Shown here: piece after piece, positions 50,984 through 61,331 of the stretch
Position numbering within the stretch: the stretch's first letter is position 1
Layout: each line of letters begins with the position of its first letter
Assembly: GCA_020850355.1 (NCBI GenBank)
Contig: JADZEX010000016.1
Span: 1 to 64,000 of the forward strand
Direction: 5' to 3'
DNA length: 64,000 nt
Source of the DNA: Fimbriimonadaceae bacterium
GTDB lineage: Bacteria; Armatimonadota; UBA10988
Notes under the pieces: generated by a model
What the model was told of the DNA's origin: nothing
Database searches by the model: none
Seen by the model: only the letters and a program-made list of their open reading frames with translations
Made by a program: the position numbers and the translations under genes

Positions 50984-51592
50984 ATGGCCGACCACCAGAA
51001 CGGCGCCGGTGCCCCGCCGCAGTATCCCCCCAGCTTTGGCATGGCCGAGGCCTTCCCCGACGGCGGGGTGATGATGATGCACACCAATCACCTCGACGAC
51101 CTGATCAACACCGCCCGCGCCAACTCGTTGTGGTACATGACCTTCGGCCTGGCCTGCTGCGCCATCGAGATGATGGCCACCGCCGGCCCGCGCTACGATC
51201 TCGACCGCTTCGGCATGATTCCCCGCGCCACCCCGCGGCAGAGCGACCTGATGATTGTCGCCGGGACGGTCGTCAAGAAGATGGCCCCCCGGGTGAAGCG
51301 GCTCTACGACCAGATGGCCGAGCCGCGCTACGCCATCGCGATGGGGACCTGCGCCACGATGGGTGGTCCGTTCCAGGACAGCTACAGCGTGCTGATGGGC
51401 GCCGACCAGGTGATCCCGGTCGACGTCTACATCCCGTTCTGCCCGCCCCGCCCGGAGTCGCTGCTGCACGGCGTGCTGCAGTTGCAGCGCAAGATTCGCC
51501 ACGAGAAGTACCACCAGGCCCGCAGCATCTCGCCGCTCGGCCGGCTCTTGCGCGGCCTGCTTGACCGTGGCGAGGAGCGCGCGGCGGATTAG
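50984..51592 (+). CDS. NADH-quinone oxidoreductase subunit B paralogue (second copy)
   Basis: A 202-residue NuoB-family protein directly after the first copy. The four cluster ligands are kept (Cys58-Cys59, Cys123 in GTCATMGG, Cys153), but the fourth sits in IPFCPPRPE rather than the usual PGCPP, so Phe replaces the conserved Gly. The N-terminus is Met/Asp-rich and differs from copy one ([20 protein letters not shown]). The ATG at 50984 follows GGAGGG by six bases. It could be a subunit of a second complex I form or of a related hydrogenase-like complex; which of the two genes serves the main complex I is not clear. Confidence 0.92.
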   Translation: MADHQNGAGAPPQYPPSFGMAEAFPDGGVMMMHTNHLDDLINTARANSLWYMTFGLACCAIEMMATAGPRYDLDRFGMIPRATPRQSDLMIVAGTVVKKMAPRVKRLYDQMAEPRYAIAMGTCATMGGPFQDSYSVLMGADQVIPVDVYIPFCPPRPESLLHGVLQLQRKIRHEKYHQARSISPLGRLLRGLLDRGEERAAD

Positions 51593-51605
51593 CCGCGCGT
51601 TCGCG

Positions 51606-53447
<1,842 letters not shown>

Positions 53448-53553
53448 CGGTTGCTCCGGCCACACCATTCGGAGCCGGCTGGCGGCGCTCCTCCCCAAAC
53501 GCCGGCCCGCGCCCCGCGGGCGGGCTCGGGCCGGCCGGTCACGAGGCCGGGGA

Positions 53554-55155
53554 TTAGCCGCCGATGTTGTAGAAGTCGTCCAGCCACTCGTCCCAGCGGC
53601 CGTCGGTGGCGAAGGACTGCTGGCGGTAGCGCGTCCGCAGGTCCTGCCAGTCGGTCTGGCTGGGATTGAAGATCGCCACGCCGGTCGAATCGGCCTTGCT
53701 GCTGCCGCTATGGCGCTCGGCGACCAGTGCCGCGGTCAACGCGGCCCGGACCGCTTCGCGACCGGCGATCAACTGCGCGTCGTTGGTCCGCGAGGCGACC
53801 TCGTCGCAGAAGTCGAGCAGGTCGCGGTTGCCCTCGTAGAGCGAGCTGCCCGACCCATAGCGCTGGGCGGCCGCCCGGGCCGCGACGATCTGGGAGTGGA
53901 AGGTGCCGTCCTTGGCGCGCAGCAGATCGGCGTAGTTGCTGATGGCGGTCTGCAGCGCCCCGAGCTGCGCCGACCGCAGCGCCGACTGGGTCAGCTCGAA
54001 GCTGCCGCCCATCACGTCGACCGTCTCGTTGACGATGTGCGCGGCCAAGGTCTCCGCCGCGGTGTCGGGGTTGCTGATCAGCGGCGCCAGGATGTCGGTG
54101 TAGGGATAGCCCTCCCCAGGCGGCGATTCCTCGCTGCCGACCACAAAGGAGCAGAGGCCGCGAATCTGATAGGCCACTTCCATCATCTGCATCAGCGAGC
54201 TGTCGAAGCTCACGATGTCGAGGTTGGTCCCGACGTTCAGCGCGTCGGACAGCTCGGGCGTGGTGACGAAGGTGTTCTGGGTGTCATCGAACAGCACGCC
54301 GCGGGTGCCGCCCGCCGCGCGGTGCCGCCAGCCGGCGCCGTGGTTCCAGATGTTGACCAGATAGCGCTCGGCGGGGTACTCGGCCATGGCGTACTGGACG
54401 AACGCCTTCAAGACGTCCTTGTCGCCGGTGTCGACCTCGCCCAGCACCTCGGCCTGGCCGCCCTCGCCAGCCGAGAGGGCCGAGGTCATCACCGTCGGGT
54501 CACTGTCGTGCCGCACGCGGAAGCGGCGGGTGTCCGTCCAGTTGCCGTTCGAGGTGTCGAAGCCGCGGGTGCGGTCCAGCATCACGACGATGGCGACATC
54601 GTCGTGGTTGGCCAGCGCCTCCATCTCGTTGATGTCCTCGATGGCGTACTCTTCGAGGTCGTTGTCGGCGTTCATGAACATGATCAGAGTCCACTTGAAC
54701 TCCGCGTCGCCGCCGCCGCCACCGCCGCCACCGCCGACGACGTTCGAGAAGTTGGCGGTGGTGTCGCTATTGGCCACCGCCGTGGCGTCGGCGGACTGAC
54801 CCTGACAGCTCAGGCGGTACTGCCCCGGCTCGACATTGCCAAAAACGTAGTCGCCGCTGGTGTTGCTGACGGTGGTCGTGCTGCCGATCTGCCGGCTGCG
54901 GTTCTCGGTCAGCCGGTAGAGCGTCACGGTCACCCCGCTGACGCCCACCAGGCTGCTGTTGAGCAGCCGCCCAGCCAGCTTGCCGCGGCCCGCCGAGCGG
55001 GTATCGACGCCAGGCAGGACGCCGGCGGTGGTGAAGTTGTAGGTCGTGTCGACCACCAACCCGCCGCCTGTCGTGCTGCCGCCCCCACTGCAGCCGGCCA
55101 ACCCGAAGGTGGCCAGGCTCAGAACCGTTCCCCACCAGACTGCCTGCCGTCGCAT
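53554..55155 (-). CDS. Clostripain-like (C11) lipoprotein with Cys-to-Ser change
   Basis: A 533-residue predicted lipoprotein (lipobox FGLAGC). An N-terminal carboxypeptidase-regulatory-like sandwich (about 45-125; TSGDYVFGNVEPGQYRLSCQ) and a Gly-rich linker precede the C11 domain, which opens WTLIMFMNADNDLEEYAIED. The catalytic His is kept (His272 in IWNHGAGW) but the Cys position holds Ser320 in SFDSSLMQMMEVAYQI. This suggests loss of normal cysteine-peptidase activity or a switch to a serine nucleophile. The first paralogue (20689-22206) has lost both residues. The ATG at 55155 has AGGAG at seven bases; the ATG at 55170 is an alternative. Confidence 0.87.
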   Translation of the reverse strand: MRRQAVWWGTVLSLATFGLAGCSGGGSTTGGGLVVDTTYNFTTAGVLPGVDTRSAGRGKLAGRLLNSSLVGVSGVTVTLYRLTENRSRQIGSTTTVSNTSGDYVFGNVEPGQYRLSCQGQSADATAVANSDTTANFSNVVGGGGGGGGGDAEFKWTLIMFMNADNDLEEYAIEDINEMEALANHDDVAIVVMLDRTRGFDTSNGNWTDTRRFRVRHDSDPTVMTSALSAGEGGQAEVLGEVDTGDKDVLKAFVQYAMAEYPAERYLVNIWNHGAGWRHRAAGGTRGVLFDDTQNTFVTTPELSDALNVGTNLDIVSFDSSLMQMMEVAYQIRGLCSFVVGSEESPPGEGYPYTDILAPLISNPDTAAETLAAHIVNETVDVMGGSFELTQSALRSAQLGALQTAISNYADLLRAKDGTFHSQIVAARAAAQRYGSGSSLYEGNRDLLDFCDEVASRTNDAQLIAGREAVRAALTAALVAERHSGSSKADSTGVAIFNPSQTDWQDLRTRYRQQSFATDGRWDEWLDDFYNIGG

Positions 55156-55307
55156 CCGGCTTCTCCTCATGCTTCCCACCGCCCGCCGCGGGCGCTGACT
55201 CCAACGCCCGGCCAGGGCGCTCTCTTCAAGTGTACCGTCCGGGACGCCCTCCGCGGCGACGTCGTCAAGTCGGCGGTGCTACGAAAGCATGACGCGCCGC
55301 CCCCAGG

Positions 55308-58043
55308 CTAGCTGCCGGGGGCTGCCCAGGGCCAGCCGATCACCGCGAAGCCGGCCCAGAAGAAGGGGTGCAGCGTACTGCGCCGCACCTCGCGCTGGGC
55401 CGCGGCGAGCGCCGCGGCGGGGTCGCGGGTGGCGCGCCAGTGCTCGTAGAAGCTGGCCATCAGGTGGCCGGTGGCCGCGTCGGGGGCCCACCACAACGAG
55501 GCGATCACCTGGCGAGCGCCGGCGTGCAGAAAGGCGCGCGCCAGGCCGACCAGTTCGGCGGTCGCCGTGCCTTGCCGACCGGTCTCGCAGGCGGCCAGGG
55601 TCACCAGGCTGCCCGGCAGCCGACAGCGGTAGAGGTCGGCGGCGGTGATCAGCTCGCCGTTCTCGAGGCGCAGGGCGCTGAACAGCGGGCTCTCGGGCCG
55701 GAACACGGCGTGTCCGCAGAAGTGGACCAGGCCAACCTGCTGGCTGGCGGCCAGGACCGCCTCGCGGGTGGCCGCGGCGCCGCGTAGCAGCACGGTGTCG
55801 AGCACGCCGCTGACCGCCCGCAGTTCGGCCTCAACCGCGGCCAGGTGCTCGCGGGCGCCGCCCACCGCCAGGCCGCCGCCGACGCTGGCGGCGGGCCGGG
55901 TGGCCAGCCGCGCCAGCACCGCCGCCGACGGCACCAGACCGAGGGCATGGGTCTCGACGAGCAGGTCCAACCCGTCGTGCAGCGCCGCCCAGGGGATCCC
56001 CCAGAGCGGGCCGTGGGGGGCAATCACCAGCCGCTCGACGCTGTCGACGATGTCGGCCAGGGGGGCCAGCAGCAGGTCGTAGAGTTCCGCCAGGTCGGCT
56101 TCGGCGCCGGTCACCAGGCCCGGTCCAACCTGCGCCAGCCGTTCGGTGCCGGCCTGACAGAGCAGCACCAGGTTGCTTTCGTAACGCGCCAAAGCCTCGC
56201 GCACCTGCGGCAGCCGGCCCGGCAGATGGACCAGTTGCAGCACCTCTTGACCGAGCGCCAACAGCGTCAGGTCGTCGCCCTCGGTGAAGGTCTCCAGCAG
56301 CAGGGCGTCGCGCGGCAGCAAGCGGCGCAGCGCGGCGGCGTCCAGGGCAGTGGGCGCGAGACCGCGCAGCGCGGCCTCCTCGGGCGCCGCCACGGCCAGG
56401 CCGAGGTGCAGGTCGAGCAGCTCCTGGCGCGCCGCGGCCAGGTCGGCGACCCAGGTCTGGTAGGCCGCTGCGCCCGCGCGGGGGGCGTCGTCGGTGAGCA
56501 GTTCGTGCAGCCGCGCCGCCAGGTCGCGCTCGCGTTGCAGCCAGCTCGCGTCGGCGTCGGCGCTCGGCAGTTCGGCCAGGCTGACGGCGTCCACCAGACT
56601 CCGCGCCTTGGCGCGCTGCATCACGGCCAGGGCGGTCTCGGCATCGTGCAGCGTGTGGCAGAGCTGCAACAACGCGGCGTACAGCGCGCCATGGTCGGGG
56701 GCTTCGTCGAAGGCAGCCCGGAGCAGGTCGTGGCGCAGCCCGGCGCCGAGTTGCTCCAGGGCGTCGGCCGCCAGCAGGCCGTACTCGAGCGCCTGGCGCG
56801 CATCCCCGGCGGCGGCGGTGGCCCGCAGCAGACCCCACCAGGCGCGCCAGCGCAGGTCGCTGAGCGCCTCGGGGACCACGCCCAAGACGCTCCAACAGGT
56901 TTCGGCCGCCTCGTCCAGGCGGCCCTCGCGCCAGGCCAGCTCGGCCCGCAGCAGGTCGGCGGCGGCCGCCTCGTGGGGCAGGCCGCTGGTGGCCAAGGCC
57001 AGCCGCGCGCCCTGCAAGGTGGTGCGCGCGGCGGCGAAGTCGCCGCCGGCCATCTGCAGGCGCGCCCGCCAGAGCTCCGCCTCGGCGCCCTCCAGACGCA
57101 GGTCGAGCCGCCGGAAGATCTCGGCCGCTTCGTCGAGCGCGGCCAGCGCCGCCGCGGAGCGACCGCCACCGGCCAGCACCGCGGCGCGGTTCAGCAGCAG
57201 GGTGGCGCGGTGCGCCGGGGCCCCAGCCGCCAGCGGCGCGGCCGCTTCGTCGAGTGTCTGCAGCGCCAGTTGCGGATCGCCCAGCCGGCGGTAGACCTCC
57301 GCCAGATTCACCTTCACCTGCGCCGCTTCGGCCACCGCGCCCAGCTCTTCGAGCAGTTCGATGGCGGAGCGGTAACCGGCCAACGCTTCGCGGTAGAGCC
57401 GCAGCCCCTCGGCCGCGGCGGCCGCCGCCCAGCGGGCGCGGGCCACTTCCAGCGACTCGCCCAGCGCGCTGAAGGCCTGCTCCGCGGCCTGCGCGGCCTG
57501 CAGCGCCGCCTCGCAGCGGCCGACCTCGGTCAGCAGCGCGGCGCGGTTCAGGTCGAGCCGTGCCAGCTCGCGCTGGTCGCCGCTGCTGCGCAGCCGGCCG
57601 CGGACAGCGTCGAGCATTCCCAGAGCCGCGGTGTAACGCCCGCGGGCCCGCAGCACCAGGGCCTGGTTGGCGCGACAGGCGGTGACTTCGCGGTCAAGCC
57701 CGGCGGCTTCGTAGAGCGCGGCGGCCCGGTCGAGGGCGACCTCGGCCCCGGCGGCGTCGCCCGCCATCAGCCGCGTCACGGCCAGTTCGCGGGTTGCCTC
57801 GGCCAGGTCGGGTCCGGCGGGCATCAAGGTGACGGCGCGCTCGACCGCGGTCAGTGCGGCACCGACCTCGCCGGCGGCCCGGGCCAGCGCTGCGTCGGCC
57901 AGCTCCCGCCAGGCCCGTTCTTGGGCGGTGGCGGGCGGCGGCGCCGCGGACAGCAGCTCCTGCGCCGCGTGGCGGTCACCGGCGCGGGCGAGGTCGAGGA
58001 CTCGCCGGCCGCGGTCGGACCAGGTGTCGGCGGACTCCGGCAT
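55308..58043 (-). CDS. TPR-CHAT caspase-like protease
   Basis: A 911-residue protein with many TPR-like helical repeats over about residues 10-500 (ALDEAAEIFRRLDLRLEGAE), a linker, and a C-terminal CHAT domain (about 600-911). The caspase-type dyad is intact: His778 in LVHFCGHAVF and Cys819 in VTLAACETGRQG; the loop ARQVIASLWWAPDAATGHLM follows as in active CHAT proteases. TPR-CHAT proteins are activated by partner binding at the repeats and cut specific substrates. The gene overlaps the stop of the 178-residue protein and lies downstream of an ECF sigma gene in one operon, so both are candidate substrates or partners. Confidence 0.92.
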   Translation of the reverse strand: MPESADTWSDRGRRVLDLARAGDRHAAQELLSAAPPPATAQERAWRELADAALARAAGEVGAALTAVERAVTLMPAGPDLAEATRELAVTRLMAGDAAGAEVALDRAAALYEAAGLDREVTACRANQALVLRARGRYTAALGMLDAVRGRLRSSGDQRELARLDLNRAALLTEVGRCEAALQAAQAAEQAFSALGESLEVARARWAAAAAAEGLRLYREALAGYRSAIELLEELGAVAEAAQVKVNLAEVYRRLGDPQLALQTLDEAAAPLAAGAPAHRATLLLNRAAVLAGGGRSAAALAALDEAAEIFRRLDLRLEGAEAELWRARLQMAGGDFAAARTTLQGARLALATSGLPHEAAAADLLRAELAWREGRLDEAAETCWSVLGVVPEALSDLRWRAWWGLLRATAAAGDARQALEYGLLAADALEQLGAGLRHDLLRAAFDEAPDHGALYAALLQLCHTLHDAETALAVMQRAKARSLVDAVSLAELPSADADASWLQRERDLAARLHELLTDDAPRAGAAAYQTWVADLAAARQELLDLHLGLAVAAPEEAALRGLAPTALDAAALRRLLPRDALLLETFTEGDDLTLLALGQEVLQLVHLPGRLPQVREALARYESNLVLLCQAGTERLAQVGPGLVTGAEADLAELYDLLLAPLADIVDSVERLVIAPHGPLWGIPWAALHDGLDLLVETHALGLVPSAAVLARLATRPAASVGGGLAVGGAREHLAAVEAELRAVSGVLDTVLLRGAAATREAVLAASQQVGLVHFCGHAVFRPESPLFSALRLENGELITAADLYRCRLPGSLVTLAACETGRQGTATAELVGLARAFLHAGARQVIASLWWAPDAATGHLMASFYEHWRATRDPAAALAAAQREVRRSTLHPFFWAGFAVIGWPWAAPGS

Positions 58044-58579
58044 CAGGCCGGGATCTCGACCGGCTGCACCAGCCCGAGCGTCGGCACCAGCAGCTCATAC
58101 CGGCCTGGCGCGAGGCCCAGGAAGCGGAACCGTCCGAGCGGGTCGGTGTGGCTCTGTTCGAGCAACTCTCCGTCCACGAAGCGCAGTTCGACCTCCAGGT
58201 CGGCCGGGGACTCGAGGGCGGTCAGGAAGACCTGCCCCCGCACATTGAGGCCTTGCACGGCGTGTCCGAGCGCGGCATCGGCGTCGCCGCTGACGGCGCC
58301 CGGCAGCTCGACGGTGGCGGCGGAGCCGGCGCGCGAAGCCAGCGCGAAGGTGGCCAGCGAGGGCTGTTGCAGCGCCGCCAGGAAGTCCTCACGGACTTGT
58401 GCCAGGCGCGCCAGCCAGCTCTGGCGGGCGTCGGCCGACGGGCGGTGGTGCTCCCGCAGCAACCGCGTCGCCTGGTCCAGCACGGCCGCCGGCGGCGGCG
58501 GCAGAGGATCGGCCGCCAGATAGGCATCCAAGCGCTCTTCGAACAACATCGCCATCGGATTGCGCTCCGCCCGATTCAC
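58043..58579 (-). CDS. Small soluble protein between ECF sigma and CHAT protease, possible anti-sigma or protease substrate
   Basis: A 178-residue protein with no recognised family. The N-terminal about 95 residues look helical (MAMLFEERLDAYLAADPLPP, RQSWLARLAQVREDFLAALQ). The C-terminal about 80 residues form a carboxypeptidase-regulatory or transthyretin-like sandwich (HTDPLGRFRFLGLAPGRYEL). No transmembrane helix or zinc-binding HxxxCxxC anti-sigma motif is visible. It starts with GTG in a GTGA overlap with the sigma stop codon, seven bases after GAGGG; an ATG at 58555 is an alternative. Its stop shares bases with the start of the TPR-CHAT gene. Position between a sigma factor and a protease makes an anti-sigma role plausible but unproven. 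Confidence 0.75.
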   Translation of the reverse strand: MNRAERNPMAMLFEERLDAYLAADPLPPPPAAVLDQATRLLREHHRPSADARQSWLARLAQVREDFLAALQQPSLATFALASRAGSAATVELPGAVSGDADAALGHAVQGLNVRGQVFLTALESPADLEVELRFVDGELLEQSHTDPLGRFRFLGLAPGRYELLVPTLGLVQPVEIPA

Positions 58580-59220
58580 GGTCTGGCCCTCCCAACGCCC
58601 ACTCCCAGCTCGGCATTCCCAATGCTGCGAGGATCTTCGTGCAGCCACTCCAGGACCTGCCGCCGGACCTGTTCGCGCCCGCGGTGGATCCGCGTGGTGA
58701 CGGTGTTCTTCGGCATCTGCAGCCGCTCCGCGATGGTCTGGTGCCCCAGGCCGTCGCGGTAGTACAGCTCCAGCGGTTCGCGGAAGCGGTCGGGCAGTAG
58801 CCGCACGGCGCGCTGCACCAGGTCCAGCAGCTCCTTGTCCAGCAGCGCCTGCTCCACATCGACCTCGGCCGGCAGCAGCTCGCCGAGCTCGGGTTCGCCC
58901 TCTTCGGCGGCGCAATCGAACGACAGGTGGCCGTCGTGCCGCCTGCGGCGGCGCGCCTGGTCGATGATCACCGACTTCACCACGACTCGCAGGTAGGCGC
59001 GAAACCCGGTGCGGTACTCGTAGCTGACGATCTGCCGCTGGAGCTTCAGCCAGACCTCGCTGAAGATGTCGCCGGCGTCCTGGTCATCGACTCCGAACTG
59101 GCTGCAGACGGCGTAGACGAAGCGCGCGTAGCGCGTCAGCAGAGCTTCGCCCGCGGCCAGGTCGCCCGCCCGGAAGGCCAGCGCCAGGTCGTCGTCGATC
59201 CACCGCTCGTATCGTGGCAC
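58576..59220 (-). CDS. ECF-type sigma factor
   Basis: A 214-residue sigma-70-family factor with regions 2 and 4 only. Region 2 shows FVYAVCSQFGVDDQDAGDIF followed by SEVWLKLQRQI, with the -10-binding helix in FRAYLRVVVKSVIIDQARRR. Region 4 shows LPDRFREPLELYYRDGLGHQ then TIAERLQMPKNTVTTRIHRG, a typical helix-turn-helix for -35 recognition. It starts with GTG about eight bases after AAGGAG. It is the first gene of the sigma, small protein, TPR-CHAT operon; both overlaps are a few bases. The divergent gap 59221-59341 also holds the promoter of the possible LPP20-like gene, so it may contain targets of this factor. Confidence 0.92.
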   Translation of the reverse strand: MPRYERWIDDDLALAFRAGDLAAGEALLTRYARFVYAVCSQFGVDDQDAGDIFSEVWLKLQRQIVSYEYRTGFRAYLRVVVKSVIIDQARRRRRHDGHLSFDCAAEEGEPELGELLPAEVDVEQALLDKELLDLVQRAVRLLPDRFREPLELYYRDGLGHQTIAERLQMPKNTVTTRIHRGREQVRRQVLEWLHEDPRSIGNAELGVGVGRARP

Positions 59221-59239
59221 ACCGCGGCTCCTTCAACTT

Positions 59240-59268
59240 TTGACCGCCCCACGGCGTCATTCTACAAT
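59240..59268 (+). promoter_or_regulatory. Near-consensus sigma-70-type promoter of the gene pair 59342-61330
   Basis: TTGACC (59240-59245) and TACAAT (59263-59268) are separated by exactly 17 bases. The leader would be about 65 bases. The overlapping ATTCTACAAT also reads as TAGAAT on the other strand, but no -35 box accompanies it there. Confidence 0.75.
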
Positions 59269-59341
59269 ACGCCCGCCGGCGCGGCAGGTCCTGCCGCGGA
59301 ATGCCGGTCGGCCGGGCGACGTTCGGAGGGCAGGAGAGGCC

Positions 59342-60256
59342 ATGTCTGCAGCATCGCGGCTGGGGGGCGTCTGGATCCTGCTGCTCCTGGCAGCCACCGC
59401 GGTCGCCGCGGCGCCGCTGGCCGAAGAGCTGCGCGACGCCGACGGTCGGCTGCTGGCCCGCCTGGACTGGACGACGCGGCAGTTGACCGCCACCGGTAAG
59501 GCCCGGCTGGGCCGGCCGACCGCGCTGCTGGAGCGCGCTGCCCGCGGCGACGCCTATGCCAACCTGGCCCTGCTGGCGCGGCGGGTGCGGGTCGACGCGG
59601 CGCGGCGAGTCCAGCAAATCGCCGCCGAGCCCGCGGTCGCCACGCACCTCGAGGCTTACATCCGCTACGCCCAGTTCGGCACCCTGCGCCGCGAGGGTGG
59701 CTTCGCCTACCTCGACGCCAGCGTGCCGCTGTTCGGCATCAGCGCCGGCGGCGAGACCCGCTACCTGGGCAGCGAGCTGTACCAGCGCGACGACGTCTGG
59801 GCCCACGAGGTACTCGCCGCGCCGCCGTTGGCCGACGGTCCGACCGGCGTGGTGCTCGACGCGCGGGAGCTGGCGGCCGACGGGTCCCTGGCTCCCGTGG
59901 TGCGCGACACCACCGGCCGGGTCGTCTGGCACGTCGAGTGCGCCGACCGCGAGCTGGCGATCGCCGCCGGGGCGGTGCAGTACCTCAACGATCTGGACGA
60001 AGCCCGGCGCACCAGTCGGGCCGGCGAGCGGCCGCTGGTGCTGGCGGTGGCGGCCACCGTCGAGGGCGACCTGGTGGTCAGCGAGGCCGTCGGCCAGATG
60101 CTGGCGCCGCCGGCGGTCGTCCAGCCGGTGCTCTGGCTGGGGGGCTGGATCCGCACCATCACCCCCGTGTCACCGTTCCGCCGGATCTGTTGCGTCAGTA
60201 CCGCGCCCCGGCCGGCGCCGCCCGCCAAGCCGGCTGCCCCGGCGCCGACGGCCTGA
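59342..60256 (+). CDS. Exported protein, possibly LPP20-like
   Basis: A 304-residue secreted protein with the signal peptide MSAASRLGGVWILLLLAATA ending at an AAAP site. Residues about 60-110 (ARGDAYANLALLARRVRVDA then RRVQQI) have the helix-strand pattern also seen in the downstream protein and in LPP20/FlgT-N-type domains, but the match is weak. The middle has Val-rich strands (PTGVVLDARELAADGSLAPV) and the end is Pro/Ala-rich. The ATG at 59342 follows AGGAGAGG. It is transcribed from the promoter at 59240-59268 and lies 12 bases before a second related gene. No enzymatic motif is seen. Confidence 0.7.
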   Translation: MSAASRLGGVWILLLLAATAVAAAPLAEELRDADGRLLARLDWTTRQLTATGKARLGRPTALLERAARGDAYANLALLARRVRVDAARRVQQIAAEPAVATHLEAYIRYAQFGTLRREGGFAYLDASVPLFGISAGGETRYLGSELYQRDDVWAHEVLAAPPLADGPTGVVLDARELAADGSLAPVVRDTTGRVVWHVECADRELAIAAGAVQYLNDLDEARRTSRAGERPLVLAVAATVEGDLVVSEAVGQMLAPPAVVQPVLWLGGWIRTITPVSPFRRICCVSTAPRPAPPAKPAAPAPTA

Positions 60257-60268
60257 AGGAGTTCTGCG

Positions 60269-61330
60269 ATGTGCACGCACCCCGTGTTGGCTAGCTGGCT
60301 GCTCCTGCTGGGCAGCGCCCTGGGTCAGGCCCGGCTCGAACCGGTGCGGCTGCAGCAGGGCGCCACCGTGATCGACTGGTCGGCCGGCACGATTCAGGTC
60401 ACCGGCCGTGGGATTGTCAGCCCCGACCGGCCGTCGCTGGCGCTGGCGCGGCGGGTCGCCATCCTGGACGCTTACCGCAACCTGGCCGAGGCGGTGCGCG
60501 GGGTGCAGGTCAGTGGCCAGCAGACCGTCGGCGCCGCGGCGGCCGAGAACCGCACCGTCCAACTGCGCGTTGACGGCTTCATTTCCGGGATGCAGGTGGT
60601 CAACGAACGGACCGAACCGGGGCCGCCGCAGGAGTTGGTGGTGACGATGCTCGCACCGCTCTACGGCGACCGCGGCCTGACCGGCGTGCTGCCCCCGGCC
60701 GGCCCGCCGGCGCCCGACGGGGCCGCCGAGGTGACCAGCCTGGTGATCGATGCCCGCCCCCTGCCGCCCGACGAGGCGGTCAGCCCGTCGCTGCGGCCGC
60801 GGCTGGTCGACCGGCGGCGGCAGACCGTGCTGGAGCTGCTGCCCCCGGCCACCGCGACGCGTGAGCAGCCGCCGGCCTGGTGGTGGGATGTCGCCACCGC
60901 GACCACCAACACCGGCCAGGGACTCGCCGACCTGCAGCTCGGCAACCTGGCCGCCCGGCTCGGCGAGCGCCCGCTGGTGGTCCGCGCCTGGGCGCTGGCG
61001 CCGGGCGACAGCGCGCTGCTGCTGGACGATGGCGACGCCGCCCAGGTCCGGGCGCTGGCCGGCAGCGCGGTCCTGCGCGAGGGGCGGGTGCTGCTGCTCC
61101 GCCAGAACCTCGGCGGCGGCGGCCCGCTGCCCGAGCGCCGTGCGCGGCCCGAGTTGCTGGCAGCGACGCCGCCCGTCACGCCGACCGTGCTACCGCCCAA
61201 AGTCGAGCCGCCGAAGGTCGAGCCACCGAAAGTGGAGCCCCCGAAAGTGGAACCGCCGAAGCCGGACGGCCCGCGGCCGGTGCTGCCGCCGCCGGCCCAT
61301 CCAGATGACCCGCCCGCCGGGCTGGACTGA
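60269..61330 (+). CDS. Exported LPP20/FlgT-N-like protein with PKVEP repeats
   Basis: A 353-residue secreted protein. The signal peptide is MCTHPVLASWLLLLGSALGQ. The domain opening SLALARRVAILDAYRNLAEA followed by VRGVQVSGQQTV and VDGFISGMQVVNERTEPG is typical of LPP20 and FlgT N-terminal domains in outer-membrane or flagellum-associated proteins. A Val/Leu-rich second half (EVTSLVIDARPLPPDEAVSP) resembles the upstream protein (VVLDARELAADG). Near the C-terminus four 15-base repeats encode PKVEP, a likely extended spacer. The ATG follows AAGGAG by seven bases. Its stop is one base from the stop of the convergent lyase gene. Confidence 0.75.
   Translation: MCTHPVLASWLLLLGSALGQARLEPVRLQQGATVIDWSAGTIQVTGRGIVSPDRPSLALARRVAILDAYRNLAEAVRGVQVSGQQTVGAAAAENRTVQLRVDGFISGMQVVNERTEPGPPQELVVTMLAPLYGDRGLTGVLPPAGPPAPDGAAEVTSLVIDARPLPPDEAVSPSLRPRLVDRRRQTVLELLPPATATREQPPAWWWDVATATTNTGQGLADLQLGNLAARLGERPLVVRAWALAPGDSALLLDDGDAAQVRALAGSAVLREGRVLLLRQNLGGGGPLPERRARPELLAATPPVTPTVLPPKVEPPKVEPPKVEPPKVEPPKPDGPRPVLPPPAHPDDPPAGLD
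61196..61255 (+). repeat. Four tandem 15-base PKVEP repeats
   Basis: Four in-frame units of 15 bases (61196, 61211, 61226 and 61241 as unit starts) each encode PKVEP. Third-position differences between units show that they are not the newest type of slippage, so the proline-rich spacer is probably maintained. Confidence 0.88.
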
Positions 61331-61331
61331 C

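Noticed and set aside
55156-55307. A promoter for the second C11-like gene with TACACT at 55234-55229
   Set aside because: No -35 box lies at a workable distance (the nearest TTGACG is 28 bases away), so the match is not convincing.
55845-58523. An 892-codon open frame on the plus strand
   Set aside because: It lies opposite the TPR-CHAT protease gene, whose catalytic residues are conserved; the product is Gln/Arg/Gly-rich noise.
55308-59220. A type III-E CRISPR (Craspase) locus
   Set aside because: The TPR-CHAT and ECF genes resemble its accessory genes, but no gRAMP effector, Cas1 or repeat-spacer array is present in the window.
61196-61255. A short CRISPR-like or direct-repeat array
   Set aside because: The 15-base units are contiguous, in frame and encode PKVEP repeats in a proline-rich spacer; there are no spacers.
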